A stretch of DNA of 64,000 nucleotides from Lysobacter auxotrophicus. Lineage in GTDB: Bacteria > Pseudomonadota > Gammaproteobacteria > Xanthomonadales > Xanthomonadaceae. The notes below the pieces were generated by a model. The model saw only the letters and a list, made by a program, of their open reading frames with translations, had not been told where the DNA came from and did no database searches. The stretch is taken from NCBI RefSeq assembly GCF_027924565.1, contig NZ_AP027041.1:2170001-2234000 (forward strand), read 5' to 3'. The position numbers and the translations under genes are program-made. Positions 55,245 through 63,979 of this stretch are shown here, piece after piece; within the stretch, counting starts at the first letter, position 1, and every line of letters starts with the position of its first letter.

Positions 55245-57439
55245 AGTTCGACACGCCCGCGACCACCAATCCGATCGACCAGGGCAAGGTCGTCGGCCGC
55301 GCCACCGACCGCATCGATGGCCCGCTGAAAACCACCGGCACCGCGCCCTACGCCTACGAGCGCCACGACGTCGTGCCGAACCAGGCCTACGGTTACGTGG
55401 TCGGCGCCGGCATCGCCAAGGGCCGCATCACGCACCTGGACGACAGCGCCGCGCGCAAGGCGCCCGGCGTGCTCGCCGTGGTGTCGGCGAAGAACGCCGG
55501 CACGCTCGGGCTGGGCCGGTTCAATACGGCCAAGCTCCTCGGCGGGCCGGAGATCCAGCACTACCACCAGGCCATCGCGATCGTCGTCGCCGAAACCTTC
55601 GAGCAGGCGCGCGCCGCCGCGCAGACGATCCGCGTCGATTACGAACGCACCCAGGGCGCGTACGACCTGGAAAAAGCCAAGCCCGGCGCGATCGCACCGA
55701 AGGGCGAGAAGCCCGACAGCGGCGCCGGCGATTTCGATACGGCGTTCGCCAACGCGCCGGTGCAGTTCGACGCGACCTACACCACGCCCGACGAATCGCA
55801 CGCGATGATGGAGCCGCATGCGTCCATCGCCGCGTGGGAGGGCGACAAGCTCACGGTGTGGACGGCGAACCAGATGATCAACTGGGGCGTCGGCGACCTC
55901 GCCAAGACGCTCGGCATCCCGAAGGAGAACGTGCGCCTGGTGTCGCCCTACATCGGCGGCGGCTTCGGCGGAAAGCTCTTCCTGCGCGCCGACGCGCTGA
56001 TGGCCGCGCTCGGCGCGCGTGCGGCGAAGCGTCCGGTGAAAGTCGCGCTGCAACGGCCGCTGATGATCAACAACACCACGCACCGTCCGGCGACGATCCA
56101 GCGCGTGCGCCTGGGCGCGACGAAGGACGGCAAGCTCACCGCGATCGGCCACGAAAGCTGGAACGGCGACCTGCCCGGCGGCGGGCTGGAAGTCGCCGTG
56201 CAGCAGACGCGCCTGCTCTACGCCGGCGAGAACCGCATGACGCGCATGCGCCTGGCGACGCTCGACCTGCCCGAAGGCAACGCCATGCGCGCGCCCGGCG
56301 AGGCGCCCGGCATGATGGTGCTGGAAGTCGCGATGGACGAGATGGCGGAGAAGCTCGGCATCGATCCGGTGGAGTTCCGCATCCTCAACGACACGCAGGT
56401 CGATCCGGAAAACCCGTCGCGCCCGTTCTCCAAGCGCCAGTTCGTCCAATGCCTGCGCACCGGCGCCGAACGCTTCGGCTGGAACAAGCGCGTCGCCCGG
56501 CCCGGCAGCGTGCGCGACGGACGCTGGCTGGTCGGCATGGGCATGGCCAGCGCGTTCCGCAACAACCTGCTGATGAAGTCGGCGGCGCGCGCACGGCTCG
56601 ATGGCCGCGGCATCGTCACCGTCGAAACCGACATGACCGACATCGGCACGGGTTCGTACACGATCATCGCGCAGACCGCCGCGGAAATGATGGGCGTGCC
56701 GCTGGACAACGTGGTGGTGAAGCTGGGCGATTCCAGCTTCCCCGTCTCGTGCGGCTCGGGCGGCCAATGGGGCGGCAACAACGCCACCGCCGGCGTGTTC
56801 GCGGCGTGCACGAAACTGCGCGAAGCGGTCGCGCAGAAACTGGGCTTCGACGCGTCGACCGCGGAGTTCGTCGATGGCCGCGTGCAGTCCGGCGCACGCC
56901 GCGTCGCGCTGACGGACGCCGCGAAGGACGGCGAGATCGTCGCAGAGGACACCATCGAATACGGCGACCTGGACAAGAAGTACCAGCAGTCCACCTTCGG
57001 CGCGCATTTTTGCGAAGTCGCCGTGCACGCCGACACGGGCGAGGTGCGCGTGCGCCGCATGCTCGCGGTGTGCGCGGCCGGTCGCATCCTCAACCCCAAG
57101 TCCGCGCGCAGCCAGGTGATCGGTGCGATGACGATGGGCGTGGGCGCGGCGCTGATGGAGGAGCTGGCGATCGACCAGCGCATGGGCTTCTTCGTCAACC
57201 ACGACCTGGCGAGCTACGAGGTGCCGGTGCACGCCGACATCCCGCACCAGGAAGTGATCTTCCTCGACGAGACCGATCCGATGTCCTCGCCGATGAAGGC
57301 CAAGGGCGTGGGCGAACTGGGCATCTGCGGCGTCGGCGCGGCGGTGGCGAACGCGATCCACAACGCGACGGGTTTTCGCGTGCGCAAGTACCCCATCACG
57401 CTCGACAAGCTGCTGGAGCACCTGCCGGCGGTCAGCTGA
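55241..57439 (+). CDS. paoC: Aldehyde oxidoreductase molybdenum-binding subunit (PaoC type)
   Basis: 732 residues, the length of E. coli PaoC (YagR, 732). The xanthine oxidase large-subunit hallmarks are [21 protein letters not shown] (cofactor loop), [34 protein letters not shown], and the catalytic glutamate in [19 protein letters not shown] near the C-terminus. It oxidises aldehydes to acids with water as oxygen donor, using the molybdenum-cytosine dinucleotide cofactor. No PaoD-type maturation protein is encoded beside it. The modABC molybdate transporter begins 5 kb downstream. Confidence 0.94.
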   Translation: MKFDTPATTNPIDQGKVVGRATDRIDGPLKTTGTAPYAYERHDVVPNQAYGYVVGAGIAKGRITHLDDSAARKAPGVLAVVSAKNAGTLGLGRFNTAKLLGGPEIQHYHQAIAIVVAETFEQARAAAQTIRVDYERTQGAYDLEKAKPGAIAPKGEKPDSGAGDFDTAFANAPVQFDATYTTPDESHAMMEPHASIAAWEGDKLTVWTANQMINWGVGDLAKTLGIPKENVRLVSPYIGGGFGGKLFLRADALMAALGARAAKRPVKVALQRPLMINNTTHRPATIQRVRLGATKDGKLTAIGHESWNGDLPGGGLEVAVQQTRLLYAGENRMTRMRLATLDLPEGNAMRAPGEAPGMMVLEVAMDEMAEKLGIDPVEFRILNDTQVDPENPSRPFSKRQFVQCLRTGAERFGWNKRVARPGSVRDGRWLVGMGMASAFRNNLLMKSAARARLDGRGIVTVETDMTDIGTGSYTIIAQTAAEMMGVPLDNVVVKLGDSSFPVSCGSGGQWGGNNATAGVFAACTKLREAVAQKLGFDASTAEFVDGRVQSGARRVALTDAAKDGEIVAEDTIEYGDLDKKYQQSTFGAHFCEVAVHADTGEVRVRRMLAVCAAGRILNPKSARSQVIGAMTMGVGAALMEELAIDQRMGFFVNHDLASYEVPVHADIPHQEVIFLDETDPMSSPMKAKGVGELGICGVGAAVANAIHNATGFRVRKYPITLDKLLEHLPAVS

Positions 57440-57779
57440 GCAGCGCGACCTCGATCAGGCGGCGCTGGTCGTCCGCGTATTCCTCGCGGACGGCATGGCA
57501 GTACGGTCCGCCCATCACGAAACGCCGGCACACCTCGGGCCGGCTCTCGTAGATGCCGCAGTTCATGCGCGCGCCGTCGAGCGCGACGCACCAGCCGTCC
57601 TCGTCGTGCGCCATCACCAGCAGGTTGGCGTCGGTGCGCGCCGTCAGGTGCGCCGGGATGCGGTCTTCGGGCTGCAGCACGACGGTGAGGCGGCAGCACA
57701 CCGCATCGCAGCGCGAGCAGTGCGCCTTGCCTTCCGCATGACGGCTATCGGGCCTCATGGCCGTAGCGTGGCGCGTCAT
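57432..57779 (-). CDS. YkgJ-type cysteine cluster protein
   Basis: 115 residues with the CxxCxxxCC motif (HCSRCDAVCCRLTV) and further cysteines in GWCVALDGARMNCGIYESRPEVCRRF and PYCHAV, the metal-chelating pattern of the YkgJ/UPF0153 family (probable Fe-S or zinc binding). Cytosolic, function unknown. ATG 57779 is the outermost start; ATG 57758 (MRPDSRHAEG) is an equally good option. It overlaps the paoC 3' end by eight bases in the opposite direction. Confidence 0.85.
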   Translation of the reverse strand: MTRHATAMRPDSRHAEGKAHCSRCDAVCCRLTVVLQPEDRIPAHLTARTDANLLVMAHDEDGWCVALDGARMNCGIYESRPEVCRRFVMGGPYCHAVREEYADDQRRLIEVALLS

Positions 57780-57783
57780 GCCG

Positions 57784-58095
57784 CTAGGGCAGCGTGAACT
57801 TGCGCGTGGTGCGCAGCGGCCACAGCGAGGTGAACTTCGCGCCGCCGACGAGCCGGTACGCGCTGGACACGCCCTGCACCACGCCCATGCGCTCCAGCAC
57901 GTCGCGCGCCTTGCGGAACGACTGGCGCGGATCGGCGGTGAGCATGAACAGGTTGATCTCGTCGCGGTGGACGTCGTAACCCTCCAGTTCCACCTTGTCG
58001 CCGAGCGCCTGCTTCAGTTCGGCCTCGATCGTGGCAAGGAAGGTTTCGTCGGCGAGCGATTTTCGCCAGAACTTGATGATCAGCTGGTAATCCAT
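57784..58095 (-). CDS. Hypothetical protein, 103 residues
   Basis: Soluble, mixed alpha/beta: begins MDYQLIIKFWRKSLADETFL, then a helix LATIEAELKQALGDK and strand-like VELEGYDVHRDEINLFMLTA, finishing with a basic FTSLWPLRTTRKFTLP. The acid-base alternation resembles small regulatory or immunity-like proteins but I recognise no family. Start ATG 58095. It lies four bases upstream of the YkgJ-type gene on the same strand, so the two probably share a transcript. Confidence 0.7.
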   Translation of the reverse strand: MDYQLIIKFWRKSLADETFLATIEAELKQALGDKVELEGYDVHRDEINLFMLTADPRQSFRKARDVLERMGVVQGVSSAYRLVGGAKFTSLWPLRTTRKFTLP

Positions 58096-58121
58096 CCGGC
58101 GATTATGGCGGACGAGGCGGT

Positions 58122-58865
58122 CTAACGCTTGCGGATCGGCCCCAGCGATTCCACCCGCCCGTCGTTACGCACCATGCACAGGTAGCGTCCGTCGTCGTAA
58201 TCGACGATCAATTCGGTGACCTCATCGTTGACCGGCACGAGCGTGACCAGCGCGCCCTGCTTTCCGGCACGCGCGTTGCACGCGCCCAGCAGCGTGTCGC
58301 CGGCCGGTGCGGCGGGCGCCTTCGCATTGCCGACGTTGCGGAACACCGCGCGGCAGCCGTCCGACACCCAGATCGAGTGGCGGTTGAGGCCCCAGTTGCG
58401 GCCCTGCTCGCAACGCGTATCGCTGAGTTGCCGCACCATCCGCACGTCGCCGCGCGTGTCCATGTCGCATTCGGTCTGGCGGTGGTCGCGCGATTCGCAG
58501 GTGACTTCGCGCGGAAGCTCGCGCGGCGCGGCCTGCGCCGGCGCAGCGACAGCCGCATCGCCGAGCGTGCACACGCCGTTCGCCCCGCCCTTCCCCGTCC
58601 AGGAAAGCTGCACGCCGCCGTCCGGGCTGCGCGAGATCGACACCGTCGCGCCGCTCTGCCCGTCGCGCGCTTCGTAATAATCGTCGTTGAACCGCTTGAG
58701 CTGCATCGCGCGCCCGTCGACGAACACCGGCCCGCCTTCGTCGGCGTGCACGCTGCGTCCGCCGGGACACGTCGCGTTGAACGCGGGAATCGCGGCGTCG
58801 GCCGGCATGGCCGACAGCAGCACGAGGGAGCCCAACACCAGCGACAGCACGGCGGCACGCGTCAT
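58122..58865 (-). CDS. Secreted DUF3011-containing protein
   Basis: 247 residues; signal peptide MTRAAVLSLVLGSLVLLSAMPADA. A DUF3011 domain is seen in the second half: VTCESRDHRQTECDMDTRGDVRMVRQLSDTRCEQGRNWGLNRHSIWVSDGCRAVF, with the characteristic paired cysteines and the WG...IWV..GCRA pattern. The N-terminal part is a separate small beta region with a cysteine pair. The last 40 residues form another beta segment (ELIVDYDDGRYLCMVRNDGRV). The family is common in Xanthomonadaceae secretomes; function unknown. It stands alone, 26 bases from the next stop. Confidence 0.85.
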   Translation of the reverse strand: MTRAAVLSLVLGSLVLLSAMPADAAIPAFNATCPGGRSVHADEGGPVFVDGRAMQLKRFNDDYYEARDGQSGATVSISRSPDGGVQLSWTGKGGANGVCTLGDAAVAAPAQAAPRELPREVTCESRDHRQTECDMDTRGDVRMVRQLSDTRCEQGRNWGLNRHSIWVSDGCRAVFRNVGNAKAPAAPAGDTLLGACNARAGKQGALVTLVPVNDEVTELIVDYDDGRYLCMVRNDGRVESLGPIRKR

Positions 58866-59200
58866 GGCTCACCTCTTCGGGGCATTGCTCGCATCCTAAT
58901 CGCGTGCATTCCGACGCACCTTCACAAGCGGGCTCGGCCATCGCACCGGCGCAAGTGAATGCAGCTTCCCGCACGCGTTCTTCTTAACTTCGCTCCGACA
59001 AAACACCGGCCGAACGGCAAAGACAATCACACAAAACGACACGCATCGCGCCGTTCGTCGAAGAGCGCCGACGACTTCACATTTTCCTTGCAAACGCGCG
59101 AGCACGATCCGCCGGCCGGGCCAGCTTCGCCCGTTGCGACAATGGATCCGCCGCAACCCTCGACACAGGTCCCGCATTCCGACCTTCATCTTCCGGGGTA
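58866..59200. other. Intergenic region between DUF3011 and protease genes
   Basis: 335 bases between divergent genes. The middle part (58970-59060) is clearly lower in GC than its surroundings (runs such as TTCTTCTTAACTTCG and ACAAAACACC), as expected for a promoter region serving one or both genes. No specific operator or small gene could be identified. Confidence 0.4.
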
Positions 59201-60418
59201 ATGCCGATGCGCAAGTTTGCTTCCTGGGCCAAGCGCGGCCTGATTCTTCTTTCGCCACTTCCGCTGTTCGCCGCGATGACGGCGTACGCCGCCGGCCCGT
59301 CCGACGAACTCCAGTCCTCCGTGCGCGCGGCGATGCAGCGCGATCTCAACCTTGACGCCAGCCAGCTCGCGCAGTACCTGAAGGTCGAGCGACTGGCGAA
59401 CGTGCAGGAGAAACAGCTGGCGAAGGCGCAGGGCCGCGATTTCGCGGGAAGCTGGATCGAGCGCAAGGCCAATGGGCAGTTCCACCTGGTGGTGGCGACG
59501 ACCTCGCTGCGTCCGGCGAAGGGCCTGGCCGATGTCGAAATCCGCAACGCGCGCCACAGCCTGGCCTCGCTGGAAAGCGCCAAGGGCCAGCTGGACGGCG
59601 TGCTCGCGCGCGCCGGCAAGGCGCCCGCCGGCGTGTACGGCTGGTACGTCGATTTGCCGAGCAACAGCCTGGTGGTGAGCGTCGGCAAGGGCCATGAGCA
59701 GGCCGGCATCGATTTCGTCGCGGCCAGCGGCGCCGATGCGCGCGCCGTGCGCATCGAAACCGCGGAAGAACAGCCGAGCCTGCGCGTCGCGCTCGAAGGC
59801 GGCCTGGGCTACCTGCGCAATCCGGGCGACGGCTACCTCTATGCGTGCTCGATCGGCTTCCCCGTCACGCAAGGCGGCTACGTCACCGCCGGCCACTGCG
59901 GCGACGCCGGCGAAGTGGTCTATTTCGAACCGTCGCAGTGGACGCTCGGGCCGAAGATCGGTTCGTTCGTCGCGTCGAGCTTCCCGAACGCCGGCCAGAC
60001 AGGCAACGACTTCGCGTGGGTGAAGGTCGATGCCGGCCACACGCTCGCACCGGTCGTCGACGGCTACGGCAACGGCGACGTGACCGTTCGCGGCAGCACC
60101 GAAGCGGCGGTCGGCGCGGCGATCTGCCGCTCGGGCCGCACGTCCGGCTGGCGCTGCGGCACGATCGAAGCGAAGAACCAGACGGTGAGCTACAGCACGG
60201 GCGAGACGATCCTCAACCTCACGCGCACCACCGCGTGCTCGGAAGGCGGCGACTCGGGCGGCTCGTTCATCACCGGCCCGGGCCAGGCGCAGGGCGTGCT
60301 GTCGGGCGGCAGCGGCAGCTGCAAGGGCAAGACGCCCAACAACCGCACGCGCAGCTTCTACCAGCCGCTGCTTCCGATCCTGCAGAACTACAACCTGACG
60401 CTGCTCACGGGCACCTGA
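59201..60418 (+). CDS. Alpha-lytic-type serine protease precursor (S1E family)
   Basis: 405 residues: signal peptide to about residue 31, a pro-region of about 165 residues of the alpha-lytic pro-domain type (APAGVYGWYVDLPSNSLVVSVG), and a mature chymotrypsin-fold domain beginning near VALEGGLGYL (about 197). Catalytic triad: His232 in YVTAGHCG, Asp270 in TGNDFAWV, Ser352 in CSEGGDSGGSF. Disulphide cysteines flank these (CSIG/HC, CRSG/RCG, ACS/SC). The protein is secreted and needs its pro-region to fold, as in Lysobacter enzymogenes. ATG 59207 has the better spaced GGGG site and may be the true start. Confidence 0.94.
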   Translation: MPMRKFASWAKRGLILLSPLPLFAAMTAYAAGPSDELQSSVRAAMQRDLNLDASQLAQYLKVERLANVQEKQLAKAQGRDFAGSWIERKANGQFHLVVATTSLRPAKGLADVEIRNARHSLASLESAKGQLDGVLARAGKAPAGVYGWYVDLPSNSLVVSVGKGHEQAGIDFVAASGADARAVRIETAEEQPSLRVALEGGLGYLRNPGDGYLYACSIGFPVTQGGYVTAGHCGDAGEVVYFEPSQWTLGPKIGSFVASSFPNAGQTGNDFAWVKVDAGHTLAPVVDGYGNGDVTVRGSTEAAVGAAICRSGRTSGWRCGTIEAKNQTVSYSTGETILNLTRTTACSEGGDSGGSFITGPGQAQGVLSGGSGSCKGKTPNNRTRSFYQPLLPILQNYNLTLLTGT

Positions 60419-60444
60419 TCGCCCGCCTCGCGTCGCATCCAACG

Positions 60445-60476
60445 AACGCCCCGGCTCGCCGGGGCGTTTGTCTGTT
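60445..60476 (+). terminator. Rho-independent terminator after the protease gene
   Basis: A perfect ten-base-pair stem (AACGCCCCGG at 60445-60454 with CCGGGGCGTT at 60459-60468) around a CTCG loop, followed by TGTCTGTT. It lies 27 bases past the protease stop and directly against the convergent VOC gene. Confidence 0.85.
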
Positions 60477-60859
60477 CACGCCGCGACCGGCGCGTTGATC
60501 GTCGCTTCGATCCGGTGCCCGTCGGGATCGACCAGGAACGCGGCGTAGTAGTGATCCCCATAGTCCGGACGCAGGCCGGGCGCGCCGTTGTCCTCGCCGC
60601 CGACCTGCAGCGCCGATGCATGGAACGCATGCACCGCGTCGCGCGACGGCGCGCAGAACGCGATGCGGAATCCCGGCCCCGGCGGCGTCGCATCGTTGCG
60701 CAGCTTCAGGCACAGCAGGTCTTCGCCATCGTGGAGGCCGTAGCCGATCGCGGTGTCGTCCTCGAACACGCGTCGATAACCGAGCGCGCCGAGCGCCGCG
60801 TCGTAGAAGCGTCCGGACAACGCGAGATCGCGGACACCGATGGAGAGGTGGTGGAGCAT
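60476..60859 (-). CDS. VOC family (glyoxalase/bleomycin resistance fold) protein
   Basis: 127 residues, one VOC module pair: LHHLSIGVRDLALSGRFYDAALGALGYRRVFED at the N-terminus with the metal-ligand His, GFRIAFCAPSRDAVHAFHASALQVGG in the middle, and DHYYAAFLVDPDGHRIEATI at the end carrying the ligand Glu. Such proteins act as lyases, isomerases or ring-cleaving dioxygenases, or bind antibiotics; the substrate cannot be inferred. ATG 60859 was chosen because it begins directly at the first beta strand. Confidence 0.88.
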   Translation of the reverse strand: MLHHLSIGVRDLALSGRFYDAALGALGYRRVFEDDTAIGYGLHDGEDLLCLKLRNDATPPGPGFRIAFCAPSRDAVHAFHASALQVGGEDNGAPGLRPDYGDHYYAAFLVDPDGHRIEATINAPVAA

Positions 60860-61141
60860 GTGGCGCACTCCAATGGCACGGGTCGCGCAGTCTAATCGCA
60901 CCCGCACGCCGCCCGTCACGCAAACCCGACGACCTGTCATCCGGGCGCTGCGGTGCTGTGCCACACTCGACCTTCCCGCCCGTTACAGAACGCGGAGGAA
61001 GACGCAGCCCGCCCTTCCGTTCGCCAGACCGCGCCTTCACGGCCGCGACGTCTTTCGCGGCGATCCGCCGCGCCGCTGCCGCCATCGCCCATCGCGCTCC
61101 GCTCGACGCTCCCGACCCTCCCCCAACCGAGGACCACCGCA

Positions 61142-61963
61142 ATGAGCACCATCACCACGCAGGACGGCACGAAGATCTTCTACAAGGACTGGGGCACCGG
61201 ACAGCCCATCGTCTTCCATCACGGCTGGCCGCTGTGCGGCGACGACTGGGACACGCAGATGCAGTTCTTCCTCGCGCAGGGCTATCGCGTGATCGCGCAC
61301 GATCGCCGCGGCCACGGGCGTTCGACGCAGACGGCAACCGGCAACGAGATGGACACCTACGCCGCCGACGTCGCGGCGCTCGTCCAGGAACTGGACCTGC
61401 GCGATGCGATCCACATCGGGCATTCCACCGGCGGCGGCGAAGCCACGCGTTATGTCGCCCAACACGGCAAGGGCCGCGTGGCGAAGCTGGTGCTGATCGG
61501 CGCGGTGCCGCCGGTGATGGTGAAGTCGGCGAGCAATCCAGGCGGTCTGGACAAGTCGGTGTTCGACGACATCCGCGCGCACGTGTTCGCCGATCGCGCC
61601 GGGTATTACTGGGATTTCCCGGTGCCGTTCTACGGCTACAACCGCGACGGCGCCAAGCTGTCGGAAGCGGTGCGCCACAACTGGTGGCGCCAGGGCATGA
61701 TGGGCGGCGCGAAGCCGCAGTACGACTGCATCGCGGCGTTCTCCGAAACCGACTTCACCGAAGACCTCAAGAGTATCGAGGTGCCGACGCTGGTGATGCA
61801 TGGCGACGACGACCAGATCGTGCCGATCGACGACTCCGCGCGACTGTCGGCCAAGCTGCTGCGCAACGCGACGCTGAAGGTGTATCCCGGCCTGCCGCAC
61901 GGCATGTGCACCACGCACGCCGACACGATCAATCCCGACCTGCTCGCGTGGATCCGCAGCTGA
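61142..61963 (+). CDS. Alpha/beta-fold hydrolase, non-haem chloroperoxidase type
   Basis: 273 residues, the size of cofactor-free haloperoxidases/esterases. Family motifs: [15 protein letters not shown] (oxyanion hole), [13 protein letters not shown], the nucleophile Ser95 in [11 protein letters not shown], Asp in [11 protein letters not shown], and His in [15 protein letters not shown]. It hydrolyses esters and may form peracids in vitro. ATG 61142 is taken as start. The 282 bases upstream contain no recognised feature. It stands alone. Confidence 0.92.
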   Translation: MSTITTQDGTKIFYKDWGTGQPIVFHHGWPLCGDDWDTQMQFFLAQGYRVIAHDRRGHGRSTQTATGNEMDTYAADVAALVQELDLRDAIHIGHSTGGGEATRYVAQHGKGRVAKLVLIGAVPPVMVKSASNPGGLDKSVFDDIRAHVFADRAGYYWDFPVPFYGYNRDGAKLSEAVRHNWWRQGMMGGAKPQYDCIAAFSETDFTEDLKSIEVPTLVMHGDDDQIVPIDDSARLSAKLLRNATLKVYPGLPHGMCTTHADTINPDLLAWIRS

Positions 61964-62109
61964 TGCGATGACGCACGTGCGCCGGCGATCGCGTCGGCGC
62001 ACGTCGCGAACGTTCCAACGCGGGCAAGGCTGCGCCGTCACCTGCGTTCAGCCATGTCGTCACAAAAAGGGCGTAGCGTGCAAGATCCCCGTCGAACCGG
62101 GAGTGCGTC

Positions 62110-62316
62110 ATGTACGAGTTGTCCGTGACCGATAGCCAGCGCTCGTTCCTCGAGGACCTGGGGCGCACCGCCCGCGCCCATCTCGCGCACCTGGACTGGG
62201 ACGAAGTGGAGCCGCACCTGCGGCTGGGCTGGTATTCCAGCGTGCTGTCGAACGACCTGGACTGGGGCCACGTGGAGGCCATCGCGCACGAGAGCTGGTC
62301 GCGCGATCCGTTCTAG
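62110..62316 (+). CDS. Small hypothetical protein (68 residues), paralogue of the 2071 protein
   Basis: Soluble, rich in Trp and acidic residues: RSFLEDLGRTARAHLAHLDWDEVEPHLRLGWYSSVL and LDWGHVEAIAHESWSRDPF. The spacing WD-x-VE-x(2)-L-x(3)-WY-x-S and W-x(2)-V-x(2)-I-x(3)-SW is the same as in the protein at 2071-2319, so this is a small family with at least two members in one 64-kb window. GGGAG lies seven bases before ATG 62110. No function known. Confidence 0.65.
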   Translation: MYELSVTDSQRSFLEDLGRTARAHLAHLDWDEVEPHLRLGWYSSVLSNDLDWGHVEAIAHESWSRDPF

Positions 62317-62328
62317 GCGCCGCGCTCG

Positions 62329-62374
62329 GTAGCCCGGGTCACTAACCCGGGTGCGCGGCGCTTACCCGGGCTAC
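62329..62374. repeat. REP-like inverted repeat, copy 3
   Basis: GTAGCCCGGGT (62329-62339) and ACCCGGGCTAC (62364-62374) form an exact 11-base inverted repeat. Inside is AACCCGGGTGCG, as also found within copy 1. Followed by AAAAGCCCGGCTAC, a further half unit. It lies between the small hypothetical gene and modA. Confidence 0.7.
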
Positions 62375-62436
62375 AAAAGCCCGGCTACGGGGGGCAAGCG
62401 TGGACGCCGGAAAGGCGGGCGTCGCGACGGAAGATG

Positions 62437-62460
62437 CGCTATATAGCGCCCTATATCCCG
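62437..62460 (+). promoter_or_regulatory. ModE-type molybdate-responsive operator of modABC
   Basis: CGCTATATAGCGCCCTATAT followed by CCCG has the layout TATAT-N7-TATAT. The known E. coli modA operator has TATAT-N7-TACAT with the same outer CG positions. It ends 18 bases before the modA start codon, over the expected promoter/leader. A molybdate-bound ModE repressor would shut off uptake when molybdate is plentiful. No modE gene lies in the window. Confidence 0.8.
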
Positions 62461-62478
62461 CCGCCCTCCGGAGCCCCC

Positions 62479-63246
62479 ATGCCCGTCTGGATCCGCCGCG
62501 CCGCGCTGTGCGTGCTCGCATTCGCGCTCGCCGCCCCCGCCTCCGCCGGGCAGCCGGTCCGCGTCTTCGCCGCCGCCAGCCTGACCAATGCGCTCAACGA
62601 CATCGCCGTCGAATGGGAGAAGGCCGGGCACGCGAAACCGAGCCTCGCGTTCGCCGCATCGTCCGCGCTGGCCAAGCAGATCGAAGCCGGCGCGCCCGCC
62701 GATGTGTTCGCCGCCGCCGATCTCACGTGGATGGATTACCTCGACAAGCGCGGCAAGCTCCAGCCCGGCACGCGCGCGAACCTCGCCGGCAATTCGCTGG
62801 TGTTGATCGTGCCGGCGGGCCGGCGCATCCCGGTGCGCGTGCAACGCGGTTTCGACCTCGCCGGCGCGTTCGATGGCAAGCTCTGCACCGGCGACCCCGG
62901 CGTCGTCCCGGTCGGCATCTACGCGCGCGAGGCGCTGCAGAAGCTGGGCTGGTGGTATGCGCTGCAGGGCCGCGTCGTCGGCACCGACGACGTACGCACC
63001 GCGCTGGCGTTCGTCGAACGCGGCGAATGCCCGCTCGGCATCGTCTACGCGACTGACGCGAAGATCAGCCGCAAGGTCGAGGTGCTCGCGACCTTCCCCG
63101 CCGACACGCACAAACCCATCGTGTATCCCGTCGCCGCCGTGCGCGGGGCGCGTCCGGAAACCGCCGCGTTCCTGCAGTACCTGAAGACCTCGAAGACCGC
63201 CGCGACGATCTTCGCCCGCTACGGTTTCACCGTCGGCACGCGTTGA
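62479..63246 (+). CDS. modA: Molybdate ABC transporter periplasmic binding protein
   Basis: 255 residues; signal peptide MPVWIRRAALCVLAFALAAPASAG. Molybdate-binding fold motifs are VRVFAAASLTNALNDIA (first oxyanion loop), FAASSALAKQIEAGAPADVFAAAD (second loop with Ser), ARTNLAGNSLVLIVP-like, TGDPGVVPVGIYA, and IVYATDAK. It captures molybdate (or tungstate) for ModB/ModC. Start ATG 62479, with a GGAG six bases upstream. The ModE-type box lies just before it. Confidence 0.94.
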   Translation: MPVWIRRAALCVLAFALAAPASAGQPVRVFAAASLTNALNDIAVEWEKAGHAKPSLAFAASSALAKQIEAGAPADVFAAADLTWMDYLDKRGKLQPGTRANLAGNSLVLIVPAGRRIPVRVQRGFDLAGAFDGKLCTGDPGVVPVGIYAREALQKLGWWYALQGRVVGTDDVRTALAFVERGECPLGIVYATDAKISRKVEVLATFPADTHKPIVYPVAAVRGARPETAAFLQYLKTSKTAATIFARYGFTVGTR

Positions 63247-63256
63247 GCACGCGCCC

Positions 63257-63979
63257 ATGACGATGTGGCTGTCGCCCGAGGAATGGAACGCGCTGGCGCT
63301 GTCGGCGAAAGTCGCGTTGTGCGCGACCGCGGCGTGCCTGCCGTTCGGCATCGCCCTGAGCTGGCTGCTGGAGCGCCGCGAATTCCCCGGCAAGGTGTGG
63401 ATCGACACGCTCGTGCAGTTGCCGATGGTGCTGCCGCCGGTCGTGCCCGGCTACCTGCTGCTGTTGCTGCTGGGCACGCAGGGGCCGCTGGGCCGATGGT
63501 TGCTCGATACCTTCGGCGTGGTCGTGGCGTTCACCTGGAAAGGCGCGGTGATCGCGTCGGCCGTGATGGCGTTTCCGCTGATGGTGCAGCCGATCCGCCT
63601 GGCGATCCGCCTGATCGATCCGCGCCTGGAAAAGGCCGCGGCGACGCTCGGCGCGAAACCGTGGGACACGTTCTTCAGCGTGACCCTGCCGCTGTCGGTG
63701 CCCGGCCTGGTCGCCGGCTGCATCCTGTGTTTCTCGCGTAGCCTGGGCGAGTTCGGCGCGACGATGGCCTTCGTCGGCAACATCCCCGGCGAAACGCGCA
63801 CGCTGCCGCTGGCGATCTACAGCCTCACGCACGTGCCCGACGGCGAGGCCGCCGCGCTGCGGCTGTCGCTGCTGTCGATCGCGCTCGCGGTGATCGCGCT
63901 GCTGGTCAGCCGCTGGATCGGCCTGCGCGCCGAGCGCCGGCTCGGCTACCTCGATCGGGGGCCGCATGCTGAGCTTTGA
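63257..63979 (+). CDS. modB: Molybdate ABC transporter permease
   Basis: 240 residues with five to six helices. The ABC permease signature is the EAA loop DPRLEKAAATLGAKPWDTFFSVTLPLSVPGLVAG. Others are LPMVLPPVVPGYLLLLLLG and FSRSLGEFGATMAFVGNIPGETRTLPLAIY, typical of ModB/CysT-type molybdate permeases. It begins ten bases after the modA stop. The start of modC overlaps its 3' end. Confidence 0.94.
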   Translation: MTMWLSPEEWNALALSAKVALCATAACLPFGIALSWLLERREFPGKVWIDTLVQLPMVLPPVVPGYLLLLLLGTQGPLGRWLLDTFGVVVAFTWKGAVIASAVMAFPLMVQPIRLAIRLIDPRLEKAAATLGAKPWDTFFSVTLPLSVPGLVAGCILCFSRSLGEFGATMAFVGNIPGETRTLPLAIYSLTHVPDGEAAALRLSLLSIALAVIALLVSRWIGLRAERRLGYLDRGPHAEL

